DNA from: Cladophialophora immunda
Taxonomy: Eukaryota > Ascomycota > Eurotiomycetes > Chaetothyriales > Herpotrichiellaceae
NCBI RefSeq assembly: GCF_000835495.1
Contig: NW_015622546.1
Span: forward strand, 2,908,955 to 2,972,954
DNA: 64,000 nucleotides
Direction of reading: 5' to 3'
The notes under the pieces were generated by a model. It was given only the letters and a program-made list of their open reading frames with translations. It ran no database searches and was not told the origin of the DNA. Positions 54,333 to 64,000 of this stretch are shown piece after piece (positions within the stretch are counted from its first letter, which is position 1; every line of letters begins with the position of its first letter). The position numbers were made by a program, and so were the translations under genes.

Positions 54333-56199
54333 CTTGGAGGATCGTTCTCTTATGACAGATTTGGGAGTGATGAGACAGGGAGAAAAGTGCTCAGGCTGAG
54401 AGGGGAAGACGACCTTTATGATTGGGAAGATCAGTCAAGTCTTGGGGCAGGCATCCAACCTTGACCCGTCGGTCCCGTGTCGGTTCAGGGGTAGATCCAT
54501 GCCTCCTTGTCACAAGTCCTGTCTGCGGTTGGACACCGATGAGCTTCGCCAATCTACGTTCGAAGTAGCCATTCGCCGCCTTTGTCACGCTCAGGGATGT
54601 GCGCAATCGGACCACGCACCGCCTCCATGTCCCGTTGGGCAGTGTCTCGGTCATTCACGCGTAGATGCTCTCAGTATCCCTATATCTGAAGGTGTAGCAA
54701 CCTTTAGCAAGGCACAAATCGGCCTCCTAGTAGTCTTTCATCGAGGCCAAGGGAAGCTCACTCATGCGAGACTGACCCAACTTTGGCCAGTTTGAGAGGT
54801 CGGTGAATATAAACAACGACTGAAGCCTATTCTCTCTCAAAACTCTCACATACTATCATATCCTCGTTGGCATTCAGCTGTCGGACAATTGTCCTGAGAT
54901 ATTTCTGTACTCCTCAACCCTCCGCAGTATTTAGCCGACGGTCATCATAATGGCTGACTGCGAGGATCAGCGTCTTTACAAAATTCTCCAGACTTCCGAA
55001 GGAACGACGAGCCCGATTTCACCAATCCATGGGCCACTTAGATCTGGTTGAGCCAGGTGCGGCGTTGCAAACAGTGTGAAAGCACCAAGCTGAGCTTGGG
55101 CAATCATTGTCCGATATGACAGAATTCGTTTAAAGAAGCCGAACGAGTGGCACGAGAGCAAAGAATCAAAGATGAGCCAAAAGTCTATGAGCAAATGCTT
55201 GAAGTTGTCAAACAATGCCTAAGAACGAGCTAATGCTATTCAACCATATGACGGTGCGGATACAGTACACGAGCTGGAGAGGAGGCGAAAGGAAACAAAG
55301 AGCACGTCGTTCACACGTTCGAAGAGCTAATTGGCGTGAAGAAACTCGGTGGCAGAGGGTAGTGAAAGACAAGCCTGAGATGAAATAGCCCGACGCAAGG
55401 CAGCCGTCACACTAACAAATTCAGGTCTTTATCAAGGACATCTTGACACCTCGATGTGAAGGTCTAGACATGCGCCTCGAAGAAACCGCCCGTTGCGAAG
55501 CTATCTACGTCCAGTTTGTTTCTATCCCTGCGTGGTGCCGTTTACACCTCCCATTGAGCTTCCGTAACCACTGCGATCCTCCCGCAGCTTCTCGACAGCA
55601 AGTCGATCCCGAGAGTGCTAGTGGAAAAATTTACCCCAACCCATGCGTTCCTGTCGTCGATCAGCCGGGTGGTTCCACCAGTCCCTAAGGAACAATGGGC
55701 ATTCACGGTTTTGAAGGCCCACGAAAAGCTCAGCTCTAGTGACGTTGGTCCGCGAGAACGATTGACCATGATAGCACCGAGATACTGTAGTCGTTGCGTT
55801 TTATGCTGATAAACTGCACTGTAGGAGCAGCCCAGCTGACACGACACGACCACTCGCCAACATCATCCTTGGTCGGGCTAGTTTCACCCGGCGATATCTT
55901 ACCACCGGCAAGAAAGAAGGAGATGGAACGAGTGGAATTAGCCAGGCAAATCCGGGTACCTAGTCCCTGCAAAAGCGAGCACCACACGACCGAGGATGGG
56001 CAGCACTGCCAACACCAACACCACCTGCGAGACTGCGCAACCCACTGCTTTGCAGCAGGTAAAACATCGGTAAACCGCAACGTCACGTGCCATAACTACG
56101 CCAGCGCACTTATGAGATTTGGGCAGCCTCGCAGGCATTCGCGCCGGATCCACCATCGTTTTCTTCCTGCCGAACCATTGACCTCGAACCTATTCTAAT
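54333..56199. other. Gene-poor stretch with relics
   Basis: No intact gene. Short frames on both strands (for example 54418-54795 and 55443-55688) have no recognised domain. It includes the zinc-finger-like relic at 54950-55233. Region 55230-55400 reads coding-like but is broken by stops. Confidence 0.45.
54950..55233 (+). pseudogene. Small zinc-finger-like relic
   Basis: Starts MADCEDQRLYKILQTSEG; after a frame change it continues VRRCKQCESTKLSLGNHCPI, then a TGA where a second CxxC cysteine would be expected, then NSFKEAERVAREQR and ends QCLRTS before TAA. Looks like a dead CxxC...CxxC gene. Confidence 0.35.
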
Positions 56200-58369
56200 T
56201 ATAACCTTTACTCATGGGTAAAAAGCGAGGAAGACATTCCTAACACATAGACTGCGTCCGAAACGGCTAACGACTCCAGTACGGCAGAGGATCGGCCAGA
56301 TCTAATGCAGGCTCTGATTAGTCAATATGCGGCGTCATAGCTCGAGAAGCTATAGAAAGACGACATTTTCAAGAACATAATCTATAACGGTAGTGACATT
56401 ATAAGAGGTATTATAACATTTATCTAGCTAGGGTTTCCCGATGACCCCTATTAGTCGATAACAGAGAGGATCTAAAATAGTCGACCACCGCTTTTACGAG
56501 GCGCATAATTATCTATCTAGGTTAAACACACCTCCCGGCCTTAGGGTCCCTAGTTCTCTCTCTTCGCATAACCTTCTCTTATTCCCCTCCCTAGAGTACG
56601 GGGATAACCTTACCTTGATCTTTTTCCCTCTCCCGCTTCTACATAAGGCTTCCATAAGTAGAGTCCTAATAGCCTTTAATGAGGAATATATAAGTAAGGA
56701 CCTTCGAGAACTCTAGCTATCTAAGATATATTCCGCTATCCGGAAACGTCGCGATATATAATGTTCTGACAACATCACTCCATTCGGGATTATTAATATC
56801 TAGAAGTGGGAACTTCGTTAGTATCCTATTTTATATTAGCCGAGCCTCCACCGTAGTATCACAAACGGGACCTGGAAGCCGGGCACAATCAAGATCGCGC
56901 CAAGCCGGACCGCGCTAAGCCACTTTAGGCCGCACACAGTCCGCATGAGAAAAGCATGCTTCTCGCATCCGAGAAGCATCCTCTCCTCATACTATGAGTC
57001 TTTGTCACTACTGGATGTAAAAGGATACTTATTACCACGGAATATATCTATCGCTGAGTACTGCCTATCTCTAATAAGGCATCCTTGATACGTAGCTTAT
57101 GCGAGAGACTTACTATAGTAACGCGAACGTAATCTTCATCGTAAGAGGCACTAATCCATCATCTTTTAACACTTTAAGCGAGTCCTCCAATTCTAGTAGA
57201 CTCTTACCTATATACTCATCCTCTTTAGAAAGAGAAGTCTTATATAAGCAGACTCTACGTAGCTTAATACATCTTAGACATAGTTCAGATCCAATATACT
57301 GCATCGGCATGATCAATATAAGACTAATCTAGAGCGTAAGTGGTGGAAAGGCACATACCGCTACTCCATCTTTCTAGCACCTTTGGTAGACCTGACCCAT
57401 ATGAGGAGGGTAGCGCATAAGGCGTTAAGTACGTCTCAAACACTGTCATCCTTAACACGGTACCGCATATACAGCGCCGGACTCGTCAATTATATTGATT
57501 ACGGACCCACGATCAGGTATTGCACAATCTGGAATGTATGGAACATTCTGTAAGGAACTAAGCTATAAATCTGCCCAAATAACAGTTCGATCACTATTTA
57601 GAGCAGAATTCGCCTAGCGAGTATAAAAGTAAAAGGAAATAGAGTTACTTTTCCTACTTTAAACATATACGCATTGAATAGAAGGGTAGATTAGAGACAT
57701 ATAGGAGTTCTCCTTTACGGCCTTATCGGTTTAGCCTAGTGACATTTATGTAATAACTTATAAAGGTGGCTAGGTTCCATTAATTTCGATGCATTAGTTA
57801 AGGTAGGTCTAGGGTTGCCCTATCGTAGCTTACTAGTTATGTTCATAAGGAACGAGACCATCTGTACGAAGTCTCTTTAAACCTCGGACCCACTCCCAGC
57901 TTCTGTTACAGGCCTAGTTAAAATAACACTCGAGTCCCTTTTCGTCTAGTAGTATCCTAGATACTGGAGCCTATCGTCTAAGAGGAAGGACGAGGGGTAA
58001 GGAATACGAAGCTATAGTAAGGCACCGAGTCGAAAGGAGATGTTGTCTCAGTATGGAGAGGACCAATAGGCATCCCAATCATAACTATCACTCTTTCCGT
58101 ACGCATCTAAAAGCTAGTCATTGTGTGCTACGGGTCCGTACTAAAGTGGATTATTAGCTTAAATTGATGGCTAGTACTACTGCAATATAATCCGTCAGCC
58201 TTAAACGCCTCACCGGTTAAGGCTATCTAGGGTCGTTATCTTTACGATAGGGCGTTGATCCTTATTTCATCTACCTCTAAGTATACTCTCATCCCCAACA
58301 TTAATTAGTTCCCGCTTCCATCAAGCTCTTTTGAGGCTTTGTCAACTCGAGGGATAACACTCTATCGCG
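56200..58369. other. TAG/CTA-rich block without genes (RIP-like)
   Basis: About 2.1 kb with very frequent TAG, CTA and TATA and no long frames. It contains a recognisable but heavily mutated repeat A copy (58020-58270), which supports C-to-T damage of repeats. Confidence 0.55.
58020..58270 (+). repeat. Degenerate, mutated repeat A copy (sense)
   Basis: GAGTCGAAAGGAGATGTTGT and CTCAGTATGGAGAGG match the upstream edge, and CGCCTCACCGGTTAAGGCTA matches CTCACCGGTTGAGAGGCTGG with changes mostly of the G-to-A/C-to-T type. A following TTATCTTTACGA replaces TTGCCTGTGCGG. Confidence 0.6.
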
Positions 58370-59271
58370 ATGCTAATCGAAGACTCGAAAAGTAAAGTCC
58401 TACCTCCCAAAATCGTTGACAAAAGAAAGGATAAGACCATCACTTCGACACAAACAGATCTATTCTTAGGGAAGGCAGAAGAGAAAACGATTAAGACCAT
58501 TATCCGTGGTTCTGGAACTAGATATGAGAAGGACCACACTTTTCACCGTTGGTATGTCGAGCAACCTAATGTGGTGGTGGTATCGGCTAACACGTTTTAG
58601 ACTGCTAGCAACGCATCCTGCACTACACCCAGCGGAGGCGGACACGACCTCGCCAATTTGAGATTCAGACAGTTCCGAGCACCGCGAACACTGCAAACGC
58701 TACGGATGACCAGACACCGATGATTCGCAAGCGGAAGACTCCTAGCAGAGATAACATCCTCGAACGAGAGCCTGTGGAGGAAGCCGCCGGATTCTCCAGG
58801 GAGCCTCTAGGGAGCGCCTCCATGCGGCAATGCCTCTGCTCTATTCATTCGGCCACACTAGGTGAGTTTCCTAACCCTGCCATTGACTGGTGGTTTGGAA
58901 GTTTTCTGGCTCGTCTTGCTTGAAACATGAAAGGTCGGATGGAATGATGAGGGATGACAAGTTGGGTTGGCTTATCCATTCACCTGGCTTCTGCATAGCT
59001 CCATTGTTCTGCGGATGATCCATTCCTAAGCGCGACAATTTTCTATGTAAATCTACTCATCTGACAGAGATGTACGCTGGCATGATTGAATCCTCCACAG
59101 TGTCACCATCCTTTCTCTTACCCACCCCGTCACTCTTGCCCATTCTTATTGTACACCATTTGGAAAGCCCTTACAAAGCCGTTACTATACTTGTACAACA
59201 AATAGGTTGCCAGGTCCCAACAGCTTTCTAGCTTGCTCGAGAGAAGTCTCTCTCAGTGCTAAATTTTCACC
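58370..59271. other. Mixed sequence, no complete gene
   Basis: A 76-codon frame on the + strand (58370-58600) reads KTITSTQTDLFLGKAEEKTI, and coding-like sequence with stops follows to about 58880. No family was recognised. A gene relic is possible. Confidence 0.35.
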
Positions 59272-60705
59272 ATGTCAACGTTACCCCAAGGACTGGTCCA
59301 GCCCAGATTCCCTATCGGTGATCCTACCTCCAACTCCGAAGCGATTCTGCTGTTTTGGAAAGGTTTAGATCGGGCACAGCTCTGGTCAACTGAAGACGAA
59401 GCTGATTTGGATTCCAGTCTACGCCGCACAGAGCAAGTCAATTTCGGACCCTGCTAGCATAAGAACTTGTAACCTGTTTTGGAGCTTTGGAGCAGCCACA
59501 CTCTCAGGCAATCCATACCAACAGACCGTTTGGTAGGATTATGGAGACGGTGTCAACAGCATTCAGATACACCCCCATACCGCCGAAGACTCCGACCACG
59601 GGTCACCTTTGCCGCTCACCCACATTCTCGAAGAAGGTATGTTACAGCACGATGTGAGCACAAAGGCCAATTACATTTGTCAGCTTACGGTCACGACAGG
59701 GGAGGCTCTCGACGCCATTAAATTCCGGCATTGTTATTGCCAGTACCAACAGCTATCCCAAGGAGTAAAGATTCTACGGGGTGTTGATCCACAACAAGCA
59801 TTCAACGAAGGCGAAATGCCGATCCAAGGTAGCATGTGCTGATTAAATCAAGAGACAGAATGATCCATTGGTCACTTGGCTGCTGCGCTCCTCGTTCTTC
59901 TTATCTCAACTTGTCCTACAGACTGATCGCGCTTCCCAACCACATCCTGCTGCAATATATCGTGGGCGACTGCCGCACAAACCAACAGTTTCCGAGATCA
60001 ATTCGATTCGATTTTGACATGATGACTGCACGATGGATTTTGCAAATGTTGATCGTGACTCTCGTGGGCTATACGATACTCTCTCGACTCTTAAGAGGTA
60101 TCTGCCTGCAATATGCCTCTCAAAACCAGGAAAGACGGCTCTACTTCAAACGTCTTTACATTTTAAAACCTCACATGTGGCCCTCGGAAGACCGAAAAAC
60201 CCAGCTATGGATGGGTTGTTTTGGCGCTCCATTTTTTCAAAGACCGCGCTTTACAAGTCTTGATACCTCGCCAACTAGGTGGCATCATTGACGGCATTTC
60301 ATTGGGTTGGAACTACGGTCAGTTCACGTCGAGTCCATCTTTAGCTCCTGTTTGACCAATGCAGCAACTATAATGAACAAAGTTTGCATCTGGATTGTTC
60401 TCCAACTGGCTCGAGACTTTACCATCTTCAAGGCTGCAGCGGCGACTCATATATCCCAATTCGCCCACCGGAACATTGTGGAAGCCTTCCACGCTCATAT
60501 CTTAAATCTCTCCATGGATTTTCACCGCGCTGAACCGTCCAGCGAGCTTTTAGCCGCCCTCGAACCGAGTGGAGCTTTCAGCAATATTATCCAGGAGCTG
60601 GCTTCATCCAGGGGAAAGAAAACCTTCAACTTCCAGACTTTCTTATCCATTCGGCCTAAGCAAAAGCGACCGGTTCTAACGCTGCCTTCACCCAATCCCA
60701 TGTGA
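59272..60705 (+). CDS. Unresolved multi-exon or decayed gene
   Basis: Starts at an ATG (MSTLPQGLVQPRFPIGD, then EAILLFWKGLDRAQLW) and ends with a good C-terminal frame (AATHISQFAHRNIVEAFHAH, later FNFQTFLSIRPKQKRP, stop 60705). Between them, one intron is convincing (GTATGT to TTTGTCAG, about 59637-59683), leading into LTVTTGEALDAIKFRHCYCQ. The parts before and after could not be joined in phase without stops. Either further introns exist or the gene is broken. No family is recognised. Confidence 0.3.
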
Positions 60706-60753
60706 GTTGGAGGAACACGTTGCCATACTTTCTTAGCCATCTGGAAATTACTG

Positions 60754-62487
60754 TTACTTCGGTGGGTACCCATTAGGTGGCATCGTATTGTGCCCGGCCC
60801 TCGTAGTAATGTTCCACAGTGCGCAGTTCGCTTGCACCTGACCACCCCATTTTCTCGTTAAGCTGTTTGTATTACACCCATTCAGTGCTATACCAAAGAA
60901 CTCCTGGCAGTCACTTAGCTCCACTTCGTAAGCTGTGTTGACGTCACAGCCGGGATCGTGCGAGACCGAGAGCCAAAGGTCATTTTCAGAGTCTGGGGCG
61001 GTGTTGCCTGCCACGTAGCCCTTAGGACCATACTGGCCGAGGGTGCTATTGACGATCCAGCCGCTGTTGGCGATTTGGGTGCAATAGTCGTTTATCTGCG
61101 CGGCAATCCAAGCTTGCGTAGCGGGCGGCTTATCGGCCGGTTCACCAGCGCAGGTAAGCTGGGGCTGAGTTACTTGAGCAGCGAAGTCAACGTAACTGTC
61201 ATCGTTGTCGGAGACTAATTCAAAGTCACCCGTGCTCTGATTAACTCCTGGTGGCGCTTCTGTGACGGAAAGCGTGCTGGTTGGCGGTAGAAGTTGTCCA
61301 TTAAAGAGATCCTTCCAGTACATGGCCAGCATGAACTCAGCGTAGCTGTCTGCATTCAGTGTATTTTCTGTAATGCCTAGGCCACTGTTGCCTCTGGCGG
61401 CTTTGGCGCAGTCTTTGGGCCCATAGACGCGTCTCTTCAGCGCACCAGGGAAGCTCTGGTCCATAACTGCCAGACGTTAGCGATGCTAGTCAAGCGTAAC
61501 GAGGAGAATGTTACGCATACTATGTGGTCGGTCTTGGGTGATTTTGACAGTATGCATCATTTCATGCACCAGATATGAACCACTGGTCCTCATCCAATCA
61601 AGTCCCAACTGAGTTATATCTTTCGCTTTTCCGTAATCGAATGCTTGCTTGTTGTCATTGATAGTGAAGAATGCACCGCAACATGAAATGCAAGAGACGG
61701 ATCCCCACAGTTCCATAGTGTTATTGACATAGCAAGCTACGGATCTGCCTGAGTCAGCATTATATTATGCTGTAACGGGCAATGTCACTCGCCTTGGATC
61801 GTCTCCGATCTTGCCGTTACATGCGTTGAAAGGATCGTCACCTATCGGATACGTGAGAGACTTTCAGCGCAAAAATAATGGTTGACAAACAGGTTAGAGT
61901 CTGGTCATTAGAATCAGCAAACGCACAAGAAATTTGAGAATTTTGGCCCATGGTGGACTCACGATGTAAGCATCGAAACCCCATCTTGGGTGGTCCCAAT
62001 TTGCTGCTGCCTCGATGTTTTCTGTTTAAGTTAGTTTATATTCCTTTGGAAATGGCTGCAATAAAAACGGACTCGTGATATTTAGAGCGTATGCTTGACG
62101 ATCGTCATCGCCCAGTCCCGGCCACATATATAGGTCGGAAGCGTCGGTACCAAACTGGGGCCACTTCTGTGCCCCTTGAGCTATTTGCGTGGCATCGAGG
62201 ACTGCTTGTTTATAGAAGTCAAAGCGGTTTGCGTACTTCTTCGTATCGATATTCCTTGTGTCGGTTTTACACTTCCCGCTAATAGCAAAATATGACTGAG
62301 GTTCGATGAATTCGAAGCCTTGTTCGATGATTGAGTTGCGAACTTGCTGTGAACGATCCTGCGGAGAAATACTCTGTCGCTCTGAGAGGTATTGAAGCTT
62401 CTCATGAAAAGGATATGCTTTGCTTGAAAGGAGAAAGAAAGAGAGAAATACTAAGTAAACAAGAACTCTTGAGTAAGCGAGAGCCAT
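60754..62487 (-). CDS. Secreted zinc metallopeptidase-like protein (M35-like)
   Basis: Five exons, 62487-62100, 62021-61963, 61860-61793, 61744-61521 and 61466-60754, close in phase to 483 residues. The N-terminus is a signal peptide (VLVYLVFLSFFLLSSKAYP). A zincin HExxH site is seen in SYLVHEMMHTVK, and NADSYAEFMLAMYW downstream resembles the NADSYEYF helix of deuterolysin-like M35 enzymes. The usual GTxxD zinc ligand is not clear, so activity is uncertain. Many cysteines, including a C-terminal set (SDCQEFFGIALNGC, then CALWNITTR), suggest disulfides. The third intron (61792-61745) needs a GC donor (AG/GCGAGT) with branch CTGAC. Probably an extracellular enzyme. Confidence 0.78.
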
Positions 62488-63537
62488 CAGGATGCAAAGG
62501 GAAGCAGATGAACAACGAGAAACTTGATACCTGCCCTTTACTAAAATAATCTTAAGACCTGATCTTTATATACGTTCATCTAGCGGCCGAGGTGCTGTTA
62601 ATTGGGCCGTAGGGTCTCGCATGAGCCGCGCGACTCATGATGATATTGATGAAAGAATCTCGTCGCACGATAGAGGTCTTGTTGTGGTCAAGAAAGCGCT
62701 GCGTTCGAAACACTGCCACCGCGCTATTTATGAGACTGGCCAGCTTGAGGTCTGCATAGTTGAGGTTAACTAAAGTGATCGACGTCTCTCCGCCAGCGAA
62801 GAGCCTATGGAAGTTATAGTCAGTCGCAATAAGAGTTGGAGATGTCCGCCTCACACACCCATCGACGGATGAGCCTTTGAGATGTGTAAGCCATCTTTGC
62901 AAAGTTTGCGGATAGCAAGGCGCGATATGCAAAGGGAATTAGTAGCACTTGGTACGTGTGAGAAATATGCCAAGACACTAGTAAATGTAGCACTCCCAGG
63001 CTACATGTGATGTCATGCGCTTCTAAACAGGGTAACTTTTTGTGGCCTGAGTAATGCCAAGACTTGTAAAGACCCGAGGTACGAGGTAAGATGCGTACAT
63101 CTTCGAAAGGTATGTAGTCAGACAGCCCCCTGGACCCTCCGAAATAGGGCAAGTCCTCCGTCAAATCACAGGATTTTCGACACCGGATCGATGTATCGAT
63201 ACACTACCGGAGACTGTATCGGATGTCTCACCGATATTCTACTTGTGACGATATTTTGGGCCACAGCTTTCCCAGCCTAAATGCATACCATTGGACCATT
63301 TCTGCGACATTACCCTGGGGCCAAGATATGCCCCACCATAACTTTGTGGCAATCCCCACGGTTTCAACAGAGTTTTACGGTACTGCACTGCCGGCCGCGG
63401 CGAACCGCGCGCGTATCTACTTGCCGCCGAATTTTTCAAGGACACATCATCATTATGCCGGCCTATTATTAGTTACGGCTCATCTTCGTCGCCTGTTCAC
63501 GAAATTGCATTTGAATGCCATCAACTTCTGATTTCAG
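62488..63537. other. Intergenic
   Basis: No supported gene. A minus-strand frame (62576-62932) and a plus-strand frame (63223-63531) have no motifs. The latter could be an upstream exon of the following gene, but an in-frame TGA precedes that gene's ATG. Confidence 0.45.
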
Positions 63538-64000
63538 ATGCTGCCACTGCTAAAAATGCCTCCTTTATGTTCACGAGTTGTGCGAAATTGGGCATGGGTC
63601 GTATTCGCCTTGATGACCCTGATTAGTCTTACGAGCCGCAGTCTCGTTTGTGCGACAGTGGTTTGTGCTGAATGCCGTCCACTTAGTCTCCAAGAAGCTC
63701 CCGGTATGTGCTGAGAAGGACAATGCTCTCTGTCTCCCAAATCATCCAATGCTGAATCTTGACGTGTTTTTCCAGGAGTTGGCTTGTCATTAGCACCTGG
63801 CTACGGGTATCTACCGACCTACACAGGAGAGATCGGAAAAGCAACCTTGCTGATCTGTTCCAGTTCCGTAAGCATTCGATTTGCTAATGGCACGTTTTCG
63901 GATGTTGCTCTCGTGAAAGGAACAGAGGCATACCTCCGAGCTATGAAGCGTTGGCAGTATTTTGTCTCGGATCACCCTACTGCAGGAGGCAAGCACGAGT
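63538..64000 (+). CDS. Protein with N-terminal signal or membrane segment, 3' end beyond the window
   Basis: ATG at 63538 with an in-frame TGA two codons before it. Exon 1 (63538-63703) encodes basic residues, then a hydrophobic helix (NWAWVVFALMTLISLTS), then cysteines (VCATVVCAEC), fitting a signal peptide or signal anchor. A 72-nt intron (63704-63775, GTATGT to TTCCAG) joins in phase to exon 2, open to the edge: GVGLSLAPGYGYLPTYTGEI, later AYLRAMKRWQYFVSDHP. No family recognised from this part. Two exons joining in phase support a real gene. The ATG also sits right after a TTTCAG, so an upstream exon cannot be excluded. Confidence 0.5.

Noticed and set aside
62022..62099. In-frame TAA in the metallopeptidase-like gene taken as a nonsense mutation
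   Set aside because: It lies in a 78-nt intron (donor GTCAAG, branch ACTAAC, acceptor ACAG), and the phase closes across all five exons.

Overview
This window is nuclear DNA of a filamentous ascomycete (Pezizomycotina; the gene content would suit an Eurotiomycete such as Aspergillus or Penicillium, but the sequence alone does not fix the genus). The evidence is eukaryotic gene structure with many short introns of about 45-80 nt, branch sites of the CTAAC or CTGAC type, no operons, and families typical of these fungi: HET, RING-patatin, NDT80/XprG, LicD/Mnn4-like, F-box with downstream LRR-like or zinc regions, and DUF3435 recombinase. Gene models below were built by reading splice sites and checking that the phase closes across every intron. 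Functions are assigned from motifs only; no database search was possible.

Left part (1-19.4 kb): mostly intact single genes. They are a HET-domain protein running off the left edge, an F-box protein, a small coiled-coil protein, a CSC1/OSCA-type channel, a six-intron RING-patatin lipase, and several small membrane or coiled-coil proteins of unknown role.

Middle (19.8-59 kb): an accessory, rearranged region. It opens with a broken DUF3435 tyrosine recombinase with C2H2-like fingers, then a protein kinase fused to the C-terminal half of a SET domain, and an NDT80/XprG-type transcription factor. From 24.9 kb to 58.3 kb at least a dozen copies of one dispersed repeat family (called repeat A here) occur in both orientations. 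Between them lie duplicated and broken gene pieces (an F-box gene and a cysteine-rich gene, each in two places), a chimera of half an SRPK-like kinase with a PD-(D/E)XK-like domain, a second F-box gene, a BTB protein, a C2H2 factor, a bZIP plus C2H2 factor, a LicD-type enzyme and a RING protein. Two blocks (44.6-46.0 and 56.2-58.4 kb) are full of TAG/CTA and hold no open frame, which looks like C-to-T repeat-induced mutation.

Right part (59-64 kb): a gene region that could not be resolved, a secreted HExxH metallopeptidase-like protein with five exons, and the 5' end of a gene with a signal or membrane segment running off the right edge.

How the parts relate: HET, RING-patatin, NDT80/VIB-1-type regulator and DUF3435 recombinase are all families known from fungal allorecognition or mobile-element cargo. 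Their presence together is suggestive, but no direct functional link is visible in the sequence.
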